A program made the position numbers and the translations under genes. Below the pieces are notes generated by a model that worked only from the letters and a program-made list of their open reading frames with translations, was not told the DNA's origin and ran no database searches. A stretch of 64,000 nt of DNA. Source: Antedon mediterranea (lineage: Eukaryota > Echinodermata > Crinoidea > Comatulida > Antedonidae). The number at the start of each line of letters is the position of its first letter. Positions within the stretch are counted from its first letter, which is position 1. Below, piece by piece: positions 37,401 through 52,400 of this stretch. The stretch lies in contig NC_092676.1 of NCBI RefSeq assembly GCF_964355755.1, positions 25,836,288 through 25,900,287 on the forward strand, read 5' to 3'.

Positions 37401-40400
37401 ACGCCCATCGGCAAATCCTGGCTCCTCCATCAAGACCATTTTTAATATTCATGTACAATGAAAATGAAGACTGCAAAACAGGTTATTGTATATTAATTAA
37501 CACAATAATATTTCTTGTTGATTTTTAGCGATGCAGTGCGAAAGTGGTCTGGAGTACATGGCGTGTGGACCTACTTGTCGTCAAACATGTGACACCATTA
37601 GCGGAGAGGATCCATTACACTGTAGTGAATGTGTGGAAGGTTGTCACTGTCCACATGGATATGTAGCCCAAGGTACTTGGTTTTACTCTATTACACTTTG
37701 ATTTGCAGAAAACTGTAAAGCTCTATCTACACTTTCAATCTTTATGTGACATAACAAATGTGATGTGCCCATATATGGACACGATGATGTCATACCACTA
37801 CCATTGGGCTTATCACTACCATATTTGGGCACATCACACTTTTTTTGTCAAACTATTTTGATAGTGTTGACAGAGCTTTAGACTTTTTAGTACATCTGTA
37901 TTTAAGATATACCTATCAAAAAGTCCGCAAGGTCTAAAAAAAAAAAAGAAAGAAAAAAAGTTATCAAATCAAAAATCAAAATTAAAAAAAAGTTTGGTCC
38001 CCATAAGACAAGATTTCCTTAAATTACAATTGTTTTTTTTTGTACTTCAGATGAAGGATGTGTACTGGCAGATGAATGCCCTTGCGTCTATGAAAATGGA
38101 GAATATCCACCTGGCACTGTCATCACCAAGGAATGCCAAAACTGGTAATTTATTAGTTATTTTGTAAACTTTCATTGTAAATTTTAATTGAATATGTACT
38201 TTGATTAAATTCTGGTGGGAAAACAAGTCTTCTCAGATAAGCACTGTAAACCGTAGGTCCAGTGTACACATCTAGCTCATGTGCACTTTTAAGAACCTAG
38301 TACATCGTTTGAGACAAGTAGGGGGTGTACAAACACAGCCACTGATCATAACTGGGCTGTTTGGGAAACCAGTGTTTGACTGAAGAGGTTACCCAGTATA
38401 AATAAATAACAAATTCAAATGAGCTTTATGGAATAATAAATAAAAATTAATTCCCATTCATTCATAAAATTGATGACATTTTTCAATTTTTATATTAACC
38501 AGCACGTGTTACCGAGGAAAATTTGTTTGTTTGGGAGAACCATGCCCAGGTAAATTTTGTTTTATTTGTTTTTTCTTTTAATATTTTACTTATTTATAAC
38601 ACATGATAGTTTATGTATATATAAAAATCAAAATAAAAAATATGCCTTAATATAAATTTATTTATTAGTGTTAATAAATTTAATTGAGGCAATTTTAATT
38701 TGATTTTTTCTAAGCTCTTTGATTTATATATATAATATATATATTTCTATATTAATGAAAAATCAAGACTCAAGTTAATAATTTAACATATTTATTATAT
38801 ATATGTGTGTATATAAATATGTGTTAATAAATATGTTGAATTATTAACCTGAGTCTTGATTTTTCATTTATATTGCTCTACTGTATCAAGCACTCTTATT
38901 CATGATCTGGATCAAGTCTACCACGCAGATGATTTTCTATATTATATATTATTATTGATGAGGGCGTGAGGCGCAGTGTGTTGGACGTTGGACTACCGAT
39001 CGTCAGACCTAGGTTTGAACTCTCGCCGCATTGCTTGTATCCGTAGGCAAGATACTTTACGTTGCCTCTCTCCACCCAGGTGTATAAATGAGTACCCAGT
39101 TAGATCTAGACACAACTTTGCGCTGGTTACCGGCTGCATTATGGGAGTATGTTTCCATACATGTTTGATCTGGGGTAATAATGCTTGTAAAGCGCCTTTG
39201 AGCATGATTACTCATGAAAAGGGCGCTATATAAATGTGGTATTATTATTATTATATATTTTTTTAAAAATATTGTTATTTTCTGCAGAGGGTACTTGTGG
39301 ACAAAATGAAATGTCCTGCACTAATGGAAGATGTATTCCACTTGGATGGACTTGTGATGGCGCCGATGATTGTGGAGATGGAAGTGACGAGTTTGAATGT
39401 GGTAAAATAAATGATTTAAATATGTTTTATTTCAATTCACATCCATCACACGAGAGCTCTTTAAAAAAGGATAGAATATAGCCTAAAACCTTGTCTACAC
39501 TATCAAACTAAAAAAAAATGTGATGTGCCCATATATGGATATGATGATGTCATACCACTACCATATTTGGGAAGATCACTACCATATTTGAGCACAGCAC
39601 ACTTTTTTGTCAAACTAGTTTGATAGTGTCAGAGTGACGGAGCTTTAAAAACATAAAAACAATTGATGAGATGTACAATGCCTTCTATAAACAGTATTCC
39701 TTCATCATTTAAAAGATAATGTTGTTTTATTTACAGTTTTTACATGTGGAACTGATGAATTTACTTGCGACAATGGCCACTGTATCGACGATGCATTTCG
39801 ATGTGATGGTGTTCCTGATTGCTTTGACAACAGTGATGAACATGGTTGTCGTAAGTTTCACATTTCTATTAAAGTTTCTAACGCTTATGACTACTATTAA
39901 ATATATCTATTACATGAGTTACAAAGTTTATTGGTTCATTAACACATTTCTTCTGGTATGTATGATTATGTGTATATGAAATTATTAAGGCATGGTTTTT
40001 TTTTGGTGGAAATTGAGGTATGCTGGTCATTAGAACATTATAAGATAAAGTTTAATATTGATTTTAACATGATATTGTTCATTATTTTTATAGCACCTCC
40101 TACATGTACTGAAGAAGAATTTACCTGCGACAGTGGTTTTTGTATCCCAAAGTCCTTCCGTTGTGACGGAGAACTTGATTGTGGTTATGATGACAGGAGT
40201 GATGAGGAGGATTGTAAGTATCTATGTTGAATAATAAAACAATGCAAAGAATCAGAATATACGAAAATTCCTCTTAGATTTATAATTATCAGAATCAAGA
40301 ATTTTCTTCACATTTTTTATTATCAGCGGCTATAATTGGTCACTAGCTAAACACAGATATCCCAGAGCGTAAAGCCTTGATGCAACTACCCAATGTTGGA

Positions 40401-43400
40401 GGGCCCGTTAGGAGTGTTAAACCAGGAGCCTTTGCCCCATGCGTTACACCACTGCCTACAATCATTCCTCTTCAGCTCTGATGGTGCTTCTCCAGTGCTG
40501 AAATCTATACCAGTAACTCCTCAGGAATCATAGCATTTTTTTTTTTTTATTTATTTTTTTTTATTTATTCAATTTCTGCCATATACATAACAAAAAAGAC
40601 AAAACAATTATAAAAGGAGGCACGGAAAGACCAAACAGGTGCTAAACACCTATGCTAGTTGGTCAACCCAGAACAGAGAAAAATAAATAAATTACGTTCT
40701 ACAATAAAAGCATCGACAAGAAAGCGACCAACTACACACATTTTCAATATCAAAATTATTTTAAAAATAAATATTGAGATAATTAAGTAATTTGGTTTTA
40801 AAATGTACTATCTCTTAATGTTACACTTGCAGGTTATGAATGTTCTGTGCGTGAGATGGTCTGCGCATCAGGTGAATGCCAACCTATTACACATCGTTGC
40901 GATGGACACGATGATTGTGGTGATATGAGTGATGAGTATGAATGCCGTAAGTCTGTTTAAAATCTATTTGAATGAATTTGTTATTTATTTATACTGGATA
41001 ACCTCAGTCTAAGACTGGTCTCCGAAAGTGCCCAATTATTATCAATGTCAGTGTGTGTACTAGTATGTCACTGGGATAACCCCCTACTCCTCTTGAAAGA
41101 TGTACTAGGTTCTTTAAAGTGAGCTAGATGTGTACACTAAACCTATGGTTTATTGTCCTTATCCGAGAAAATTTCATTGAAGGTACACAAAATATACTAG
41201 ACCTACCTACCTAGGCCTATATTAGATCTACCTACAAAAACATAGAAGGAAAAAGATATGTTAATTATCAATTATTATGGATTGTGTTTTTTATGCTTTG
41301 ATAAAGTGTCATGAATTTAATATAGATGTCATTTGGGAATTTGTTCCATAATTTGGTTGTTTTGTGATCTAATTATACAGTGTAACCTTTGCAATAATCT
41401 TCTATTTCTTGCAGCTTGTATATGTGATGGTCTGTTTGTATGCAATGACTGCAACCAGTGTCTTCCAGAGTTGGAGGTTTGCGATGGAGTTGCACAGTGT
41501 TCCGATGGAAGTGATGAAGTAGACTGCCGTAAGTTGCATAGCATATAGATAATTGGGAAGGGTTGTGCTTTCAACAACATGGGTGATACGTATATTGTGT
41601 TGTTGGTCTGTCGTGTGGATCTAGAATCTACCAAAACAGTGTTGAAGAATCGAGAGAGGAAGATATGCCCTAATATCCCTGCATGTTCACAATGTATATG
41701 ACGTAACTAGTTCCTAGTACCTGTAGGTGGTCTTAAATCATTTTTTAAAATTCATATATAAATCAAAAAGACAATGAGAGCTGAATATCAATGAATATAG
41801 AAGTAAATCAAGTAAAGGCCAGATAGTCCCAGGCTTTTGAAAAACACTTCTTTCGTCTATGATATTGTGCATTTTGGCAGAGAAATAAGTACTGTAATAT
41901 GCGGCAGGACAAGAGTTGATACTCTATATAACATTGTTTTTTACAGCTTGCAAGAATGGAACTTTCAGTTGTAGTTCAGGGGAATGCGTTGAACAAAGTC
42001 AATTGTGTGATGGTGTGAGTGACTGTGAATCTGAAGAAGATGAGGCCGTTTGTACAACTACAGGTATATGTCAATAGTTTATTCATTAAAGGGGGATTCT
42101 GGGTTTAAAATTGCTTTTAAATATCGTTTATTTATTAAATAAAAAATATTATAACAATATAGACATTTCAGAATGAAGAAGTAATAACGAGAAATTAAAA
42201 AAATTAAATTTCATATACATTTTAGGGTAAATTCATGGAAAGTCTGTTTTTTAGCAGCTTAGGGAAGCTCATTAATATTCATGAGATATTCACAAAATCA
42301 CGTCACCAGTGGATTCCAAACTCGCGACGTCATGTACGTTGTGTTTGTCAACTAATTTACATCTCTCTCCCCTGTCAAACGACGACCACCATTGTGATCA
42401 TTGTGAAATACATTTTTTGTAGATTTTCTAAGCTAGGCCTAAAGTGTAATAATAACAGTAGTAGCATATATTTATTTGACATTTAATGAAATACAAAATT
42501 TAGTACAGATACGGAGTCATAAATTATACTATTTTTATACCTCTATAGTACAGATCGTATTATCGGCTTCACGTACAATACTACTCTAGGCCTAGCCTAA
42601 TAATAATATGGGCGAGAGCCATTCTGACTAGGGATTCCATGCCACGATGGCTACGTTAAAACAATGGGGCCCATGGGCCTAGCTAGCCTACTACTAGACG
42701 ATTGGCCCATAAATAAATAACAAAACCCATCCTATCAACCAAACTCCTAAACAATCTAAACCTAAAACATTCTACAAAATCGGCTGTAAATATTGAAGCA
42801 AAACAAGGTCCGATCGCCGTCCACACGTATGGTGTCCCGATCGTCTAAGTAGGCCTAAAATAAATAGGTTTAGTTTACTCTCCAAAAAAGCGGATACTCA
42901 TGCATCAAGCAAGTAGACCAGGTAGTAGGAAGGAGACCTAGCCGATCCGGCCCAGTTAAAAATTGAGCTAGCTAGTGTAGTAGACCCTATGCGAATTGAT
43001 ACTACCAGGCCTTTTACTATCTGCACTACACAAATATTCCAACTCTCTCATTCGAGCTATATTATCTATACCATTCCGGTAGGTCGAGTCGACCTTCAAT
43101 CAAATACTGTACATCGTTCATGTTGTGATTATAGACGGGGTATACTCGACCCGACCAGTTTGGTATTGTTGTATCTGCTTATCACGTGACGATGCCAGGC
43201 ATGGGCAGCAGAGAGAACACGTGTATCGTCGTCTCGCTCGATCCTCAGCAGGAATGTACAGTATACGTTACGCTTCATTGATTTTGATTTTTCCCTAAGT
43301 CGGTGCGAAAATCGGCAAACGTAAAGTGCAAACATATCTAATTTTTCACTGTTTTGATGAATTTTCATAAAAAATTGACTTTATAAATGGGAAGACCGAC

Positions 43401-46400
43401 TAAAATTACATCAGATAAGTATAATTTTACAAAAGTAATTGATATGGTTTATGATAACGAGTCGTCGGAAGATGGACCATTTCACGAATTTCCTATTTTG
43501 TAACCACAGTGTGATTTTGCCGTAGCTGCACTTGTAATCTGGCCTGATTTCACAGCCTTCGTTCTGCTTCACTGGACGCTTATATAAATTGAAACTTTTA
43601 CCGTTCAAGAGACAAACAAATATATTTTACATTTTTTACTATTCATTTTAAACCCGGAACCCCCCTTTAAGCTCTGTCTACATCAAACTAGTTTGACAAA
43701 AAAAAGTGTGCCCAAATATGGTAGCGATGTGCTTAAATATGGTAGTGATAGGCATAAATGGTAGTGATATGGTATAATCATGTCCATATATGGGCACATC
43801 ACATTTTGTTGTCACATAAAGTTTGTAGACAGAGGATTCCTTTAGTGAAATATTATGATTTAACTAACTTACTGATTTTATGTATTTTAGCTATAAATAG
43901 TATTGATTATAAGCATGTAACAAATCATTATTTTCTTTACTATTATTTTATCTATATTGTTAATGAAGTATAAGAATATAAATAATAGCTTGACCTCACT
44001 ATTTTTTTATATTTTAGCTTTGCCAACTACAACACCAATTCAAACGACAGTATATACCACCACTGGAGCTAAACTAACCACTGGAGCTGAACTAACTACT
44101 GGAGCTGAACTAACTACCGGTGCACAACAAACCACTGGAGCTGTACAAACCACCAATGCACAGCAAACCACTGGAGCTGAACTAACCACTGGAGCTGAAC
44201 TAACTACCGGTGCACAACAAACCACTGGTGCACAGCAAACCACTGGTGCACAGCAAACCACTGGTGCACAGCAAACCACTGGAGCTGAACAAACCACTGG
44301 AGCTGAACTAACTACCGGTGCACAACAAACCACTGGTGCACAGCAAACCACTGGTGCACAGCAAACCACTGGAGCTGAACAAACCACTGGAGCTGAACTA
44401 ACCACTGGAGCTGAACTAACTACTGGTGCACAACAAACCACTGGTGCACAGCAAACCACTGGAGCTGAACAAACCACTGGAGCTGAATTAACCACTGGAG
44501 CTGAACTAACTACTGGTGCACAACAAACCACTGGTGCACAGCAAACCACTGGTGCACAGCAAACCACTGGTGCTGAACAAACAACCGGAGCTCAACTAAC
44601 CACTGAAGCTGAATTAACTATTGGTGCACAGAGAACCACTGGTGCACAGCAAACCACTGGTGCTGAAATAACCACAGGCCCACAGCAAACAACTGGAGCT
44701 GAACAAACCACCGGTGCACAGCAAACCACTGGAGCTGTACAAACCACCAATGCACAGCCAACCACTAGAGCTGAACTAACCACTGGAGCTGAACTAACTA
44801 CCGGTGCACAGCCAACCACCAGTTCACCGCAAACTACTGGAGCTGAACAAACCACTGGTGCTCAGCAAACCACAGGTGCACAGCAAACCACAGGTGCTCA
44901 GCAAACCACAGGTGCACAGCAGACTACCGGAGCTGAACAAACCACCGGAGCTGAACTAACCACCGGAGCTGAACAAACCACCGGAGCTGAACTAACCACC
45001 GGAGCTGAACTAACCACCGGAGCTGAACTAACCACCGGAGCTGCACAAACCACCGGAGCTGCACAAACCACCGGAGCTGAACAAACCACCGGAGCTGAAC
45101 TAACTACCGGAGCTGAACAAACCACCGGAGCTGAACAAACCACCGGAGCTGAACATACCACCGGAGCTGAACAAACCACCAGAGCTGAACAAACCACTGG
45201 AGCTGCACAAACCACCGGAGCTGCACAAACCACCGGAGCTGCACAAACCACCGGAGCTGCACAAACCACCGGAGCTGAACATACCACCGGAGCTGAACAA
45301 ACCACCGGAGCTGAACTAACCACCGGAGCTGAACTAACCACCGGAGCTGCACAAACCACCGGAGCTGAACATACCACCGGAGCTGAACATACCACCGGAG
45401 CTGAACTAACTACCGGAGCTGAACAAACCACTGGAGCTGAACAAACCACTGAATCTTCTAGTACATACCCACCAGGATGCACTGAAGATGAATTTGCTTG
45501 TGACAATGGAGATTGTCTCCCAGGGGGTGTCAATGGAGTGGTTTGCAATAATATTAATGACTGCGGTGATAACTCGGATGAGAAGTATTGTGGTAAATGT
45601 TGAACATAATTGACCATATTTACAGAAGTTTTTCCCACCTATAAATGCAGCAGTTACTTCTTAAATGGTTTTTTGTTATTGGCTATTTAAATTTATATTA
45701 TCTATCTATAGAAGTAAAGCAGAACTTTAATTCCCTAAACTAATGTTTCAATAAAAGTTAATAATACAAATTTAACATAAAACTAATGTCTGTATTTAAT
45801 TAAACATGTTTTTTGTTTACTTGTAGGAACGACACCAACAACAACACAAATAGGTTGTACAGTATATGAATGGAAATGTACAGCATTTGATAAGTGTATC
45901 AATACTACACAGAGATGCAATGGCATTCTGGATTGCCCAGACGCGAGTGATGAAATTGATTGTGTTATTGAAACAACAGAAGCTCCCATGACAACTAGAT
46001 ACTTGACCCCAACTGGAGAGATCAAGACGACCCCTGGTCCATATTTGACAACCACAGGTAAAACATTGATAGCTTACAGACAAAACACTCATATTATGGG
46101 CAGAGTAAATTTTATTATAATACAGTACAGTATAATTTCTTATGTTCTTTTTTTACAGGTCAGACACCAATTTCTACAGCTGTGACTACAGCTCTACCAC
46201 CAATATCAACTACAGGAAAACCATCAGCTGTGACTACAGGACGGTCAACAGCTGTGACTACAGGACGACCATCAGCTGTGACTACAGCTCTACCACCAAC
46301 ATCAACTACAGGAGAGCCATCAGCTGTGACTACAGCTTTACCACCAACATCAACAACAGAAGAGCCATCAGCTGTGACTACAGGACAGCCATCAGCTGTA

Positions 46401-49400
46401 ACAACTGCTCTACCACCAACATCAACTACAGGAGAGCCATCAGATGTGACTACAGGAAAGCCATCAGCTGTGACTACAGCTCTACCACCAACATCAACAA
46501 CAGGAGAGCCATCAGCTGTGACTACAGGACAGCCATCAGCTGTAACAACTGCTCTACCACCAACGTCAACTACAGGAGAGCCATCAGCTATGACTACAGG
46601 AAAGCCATCAGCTGTGAGTACAGCTCTACCACCAACATCAACAACAGGAGAGCCATCAGCTGTGACTACAGAACAGCCATCAGTTGTCACTACAGGACGG
46701 CCATCAGCTTTCACTACAGCTCTACCACCAACATCAACAACAGGAGAGCCATCAGCTGTGACTACAGGACAGCCACCAGCTGTAACAACTGCTCTACCAC
46801 CAACATCAACTACAGGAGAGCCATCAGATGTGACTACAGGACAGCCATCAGCTGTGACTACAGAACAGCCATCAGTTGTCACTACAGGACGGCCATCAGC
46901 TGTCACTACAGCTCTACCACCAACATCAACAACAGGAGAGCCATCAGCTGTGACTACAGGACAGCCACCAGCTGTAACAACTGCTCTACCACCAACATCA
47001 ACTACAGGAGAGCCATCAGATGTGACTACAGGACAGCCATCAACTGTGACTACAGGACAGCCATCAGCTGTGACTACAGCTCTACCACAAACATTAACAA
47101 CAGGAGAGCCATCAGCTTTGACTACAGGACAGCCATCAGTTGTCACTACAGGACGGCCATCAGCTGTCACTACAGCTCTACCACCAACATTAACAACAGA
47201 AGAGCCATCAGCTGTGACTACAGGACAGCCGTCAGCTGTGACTACAGCTTTACCACCAACATCAACTACAGGAGAGACATCAACTTTGACTACAGGTTTG
47301 TAGTTTTTTGTAAAAAAATTTGTTCCTCATTCGTTTACACTTAAAGTGAGTTGTGTTTTCTGATTTCAAATTCAACGTAATACTTTTAAACACGGAAAAG
47401 TTTTCACAATGAGTATAATCAACATCCCCATCTTCTTTCAGAAATAGCTGGTAGTACTGTATTTACCACAACGTTTGGAACCGTTCCATCTACATGTGCT
47501 GTAGGGCAATTTCATTGCTTGAGTGGAGAATGCATTGACGCTTCTAAGCTCTGTGACACAACACCGGATTGCTCAGATTACTCTGATGAAAAAGGATGTG
47601 GTATGTATTAAAACATTTTGCTAATTCATAACTAATAATTGTAAAGTTATTTTATTGTCAAATCCAAATTAAAAAAAAAAATGAATACTCTGTTAATATC
47701 AGTCAGATGTTTTGCGCTACACTGACTTAATTTGTACTTTACACTAAGTACATTGAGAACACTAAGTAGATTCGAGCCCAGTTAAACAGCGGGTACTGCA
47801 CCAACCGGATTGTAATTTTTTTGTGTTGTCAATGTACTTTTAGTATAACGTACAAATTACGTCAGAGTAGGGCAAAACATCTGACCAATTACTTACTGAT
47901 GCAAAGCTACTCCACATTAGTTAAACAATTAAAATCCTGTTATATATCATTATTAACAAATGGCTCGTTACACTATATTTCTTACAAATATTTACTTTGA
48001 ATATTTTTCTTACAGGAACTACTATGCTGCCAACAACATCTTTTCAAACTACTGAATTTTCTGGTAAGTATTCCTTATCGTGTTTGTTTTTATAGAATAT
48101 TTTAATTTGCTGAAATCTCAAGATTTATTTCTGGCTGTTTTACTTTATCGTTTTGATTTAGATTTCAGTTTTTTATATTTGTATCTCCATTGAGATCCAG
48201 CCCACATCATTGCCTTTGGATTAATACATTATATACTATTATTTTACAGATTATTGTAGCACTAAACTTGGATTGGAAGATGGCACCATAGAACCACATC
48301 AGTTATCAGCATCATCCACAGAAGAAGGAAACAGCCTTAGTAACTTAGGACTTAATAGTCCTGTAGATGCAAATGGCAACACTGGTTGGTCACCAGCAGC
48401 TGATGATTCAAACCGCTGGGTTACTATTGATCTTCAAAAACCTACTGTCATAACAGCCATTCTTGTGCAAGGAGGAGGTTTATATTCAGAACTATATGTC
48501 ACAGCAGTGGAAATTGGTTACAGTGATGATGGCACAGAATTCTCATTCATTAATGCGGTTCTGACTGCCAATGAAAACGATTTTGAATCTCAGAAGATCC
48601 AATTAATTCAACCGATAACAACACAGTTTTTAAGAATAAAGATTGTGGATTATAATGGGGAAAAAGCAACGTTAAGAACTGAATTACTTGGATGCGATGT
48701 AGAAGGACCAGCTGTAACAACAGGACAACCATCTATTTTAACAACAGAACAACTCTATACTACCGGACAAATGTCAACAGTAACGGCATGGCAAACATTA
48801 CCATCTACTACATCAGTTCTGGATCTCACACAAATGACGACATTTGTTTCATTCAAGCCTATAACAACTGCACAACCACCAATAACAACCAGCATACCAT
48901 CAGTTCAGACAACAATTTCTACAACAGGACCACCAACACTTGTAACAACAGGACTGCCATCAGTTGTAACAACAGGACTGCCATCAGCTGTAACAACAGG
49001 ACAGCCATCAGCTGTAACAACAGGACAGCCATCAGCTCTAACAACAGGACAGCCATCAGCTATAACTACAGGACAGCCATCAGCTGTAACAACGGGACGG
49101 CCATCAGCTGTAACAACAGCTCTACCGGCAACATCAACCACAGAACAGCCATCAGCTTTTACAACAGGAGAGCCATCAGCTATAACTACAGGACAGTCGT
49201 CAGCTGTAACAACACCTCTACCACCAACATCAACTACAGGACAACCATCAGCTGTTACAACAGGACAACCATCAGCTGTGATTACAGGACAGCCATCAGC
49301 TGTAACAACAGCTCTACCACCAACATCAACTACAGCACAGCCATCAGCTGTTACTACAGGTCAACCATCAGCTGTAACAACTGCTCTACCTCCAACATCA

Positions 49401-52400
49401 ACTACAGGACAGCCATCAGCTGTGACTACAGAACAGCCATCAGCTGTGTCTACAGGACAGCCATCAGCTATAACTACAGGACAGCCATCAGCTGTAACAA
49501 CAGCTCTACCACCAACATCAACTACAGGACAGCCATCAGCTGTAACAACAGGAGAGCCATCAGCTGTTACAACAGGTCAACCATCAGCTGTAACAACTGC
49601 TCTACCACCAACATCAACTACAGGACAGCCATCAGCTGTTACAACAGGTCAACCATCAGCTGGATCAACTGTTCTACCACCAACATCAACTACAGGACAG
49701 CCATCAGCTGTAAAAACAGGAGAGCCATCAGCTGTAACAACAGGTCAACCGTCAGCTGTAACAACTCCTCTACCACCAACATCAACTACAGGACAACCAT
49801 CAGCTGTTACAACAGGAGAGCCATCAGCTATAACTACAGGACAGCCATCAGCTGTAACAACAGCTCTACCACCAACATCAACTACAGGAGAGCCATCAGC
49901 TGTTACAACAGGACAACCATCAGCTGTAACAACAGCTCTACCGCCAGCATTAACTACGGGACAGCCATCAGCTGTCACAACAGGACAACCATCAACTGTT
50001 ACAACAGGACAACCATCAGCTGTAACAACAGGACGGCCATCAGCTGTAACTACAGGACAGCCATCAGCTGTGACTACAGGACAACCATCAGCTGTAACAA
50101 CAGCTCTACCACCAACATCAACTACAGGACAGCCATCAGCTGTGACTACAGGTCAACCATCAGCTGTAACAACTGCTCTACCTCCAACATCAACTACAGG
50201 ACAGCCAACAGCTGTGACTACAGGACAGCCATCAGCTGTGACTACAGGACAGCCATCAGCTGTAACAACAGCTCTACCACCAACATCAACTACAGGACAG
50301 CCATCAGCTGTGACTACAAGAGAACCATCAGCTGCTACAACAGGACAACCATCAGCTGTTACAACAGAACAACCATCAGCTGTAACAACAGGACAACCGT
50401 CAGCTGTTACTACAGGACAGCCATCAGCTGTGACTACAGGACAGCCATCAGCTGTAACAACAGCTCTACCACCAACATCAACTACAGGACAGCCATCAGC
50501 TGTAACAACAGGAGAGCCATCAGCTGTTACAACAGGTCAACCATCAGCTGTAACAACTGCTCTACCACCAACATCAACTACAGGACAGCCATCAGCTGTT
50601 ACAACAGGTCAACCATCAGCTGGATCAACGGTTCTACCACCAACATCAACTACAGGACAGCCATCAGCTGTAACAACAGGAGAGCCATCAGCTGTAACAA
50701 CAGGTCAACCGTCAGCTGTAACAACTCCTCTACCACCAACATCAACTACAGGACAACCATCAGCTGTTACAACAGGAGAGCCATCAGCTATAACTACAGG
50801 ACAGCCATCAGCTGTAACAACAGCTCTACCACCAACATCAACTACAGGAGAGCCATCAGCTGTTACAACAGGACAACCATCAGCTGTAACAACAGCTCTA
50901 CCGCCAGCATTAACTACGGGACAGCCATCAGCTGTTACAACAGGACAACCATCAGCTGTCACAACAGGACAACCATCAGCTGTTACAACAGGACAACCAT
51001 CAGCTGTAACAACAGGACGGCCATCAGCTGTAACTACAGGACAGCCATCAGCTGTGACTACAGGACAACCATCAGCTGTAACAACAGCTCTACCACCAAC
51101 ATCAACTACAGGACAGCCATCAGCTGTGACTACAGGTCAACCATCAGCTGTAACAACTGCTCTACCTCCAACATCAACTACAGGACAGCCAACAGCTGTG
51201 ACTACAGGACAGCCATCAGCTGTGACTACAGGACAGCCATCAGCTGTAACAACAGCTCTACCACCAACATCAACTACAGGACAGCCATCAGCTGTGACTA
51301 CAAGAGAACCATCAGCTGCTACAACAGGACAACCATCAGCTGTTACAACAGAACAACCATCAGCTGTAACAACAGGACAACCGTCAGCTGTTACTACAGG
51401 ACAGCCATCAGCTGTGACTACAGGACAGCCATCAGCTGTGACAACGGCTCTACCACGAACATCCACCACAGGACAGCCATCAGCTATTACAACAGGACAA
51501 CCATCAGCTGTTACAACAGGTCAACCATCAGCTGTTACAACAGGAGAGCCATCAGCTATAACTACAGGACAGCCATCAGCTGTAACAACAGCTCTACCAC
51601 CAACATCAACTACAGGACAGCCATCAGCTCTAACAACAGGACGGCCATCAGCTGTTACAACAGGACAACCATCAGCTGTAACAACAGGACAACCGTCAGC
51701 TGTTACTACAGGACAGCCATCAGCTGTGACTACAGGACAACCATCAGCTGTAACAACAGCTCTACCACCAACATCAACTACAGAACAGCCATCAGCTGTG
51801 ACTACAGGTCAACCATCAGCTGTAACAACTGCTCTACCTCCAACATCAACTACAGGACAGCCATCAGCTGTTACAACAGGACAACCATCAGCTGTGACTA
51901 CAGGACAGCCATCAGCTGTAACAACAGCTCTACCACCAACATCAACTACAGGACAGCCATCAGCTGTGACTACAAGAGAACCATCATCAGCTGCTACAAC
52001 AGGACAACCGTCAACTGTAACAACAGCTCTACCACGAAAATCAACTACAGGACAGCCATCAGCTGTTACAACAGGACAACCATCAGCTGTTACAACAGGA
52101 CAACCATCAGCTGTAACAACATTACAACCGTCAGCTGTGACTACAGGACAGCCATCAGCTATAACTACAGGACAGCCATCAGCTGTTACAACAGGACAGC
52201 CATCAGCTGTGACTACAGGACAGCCATCAGCTGTGACAACGGCTCTACCACCAACATCCACTACAGGACAGCCATCAGCTGTTACAACAGGACAACCATC
52301 AGCTGTAACAACAGGAGAGCCATCAGCTGTAACTACAGGACAGCCATCAGCTGTAACAACAGCTCTACCACCAACATCAACTACAGGACAGTCATCAGCT

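Larger units (their letters stand above)
35087..38549 (+). other. SSPO module: VWD3, C8-3, TIL-4
   Basis: Exons about 35087-35133, 35411-35749, 36154-36356, 36683-36810, 37159-37268, 37529-37672, 38051-38144 and 38503-38549. VWD3 starts [20 protein letters not shown], with GEGH in place of GDPH. It has [21 protein letters not shown]8-3 is [19 protein letters not shown] to [13 protein letters not shown]-4 is [18 protein letters not shown] to CVLADECPC. Confidence 0.85.
39288..42063 (+). other. SSPO module: LDL-receptor class A repeats 1-6
   Basis: Six separate phase-1 exons: 39288-39401, 39737-39850, 40094-40213, 40833-40946, 41415-41528 and 41947-42063. Each encodes one roughly 40-residue six-cysteine module with the calcium-binding acidic end, such as [32 protein letters not shown] and [16 protein letters not shown]. 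The sixth ([16 protein letters not shown]) is degenerate in the SDE motif and may bind calcium weakly. Confidence 0.92.

Noticed and set aside
44040-45638. Minus-strand frames of VVCSAPVV type over mucin 1
   Set aside because: Shadow of the 18-bp repeat. Mucin 1 has the correct acceptor, phase and a terminal LDLrA module on the plus strand.
46160-47344. Other long frames over mucin 2 on both strands
   Set aside because: Shadow of the 24-bp repeat; only the frame with TTGEPSAV connects to neighbouring exons.
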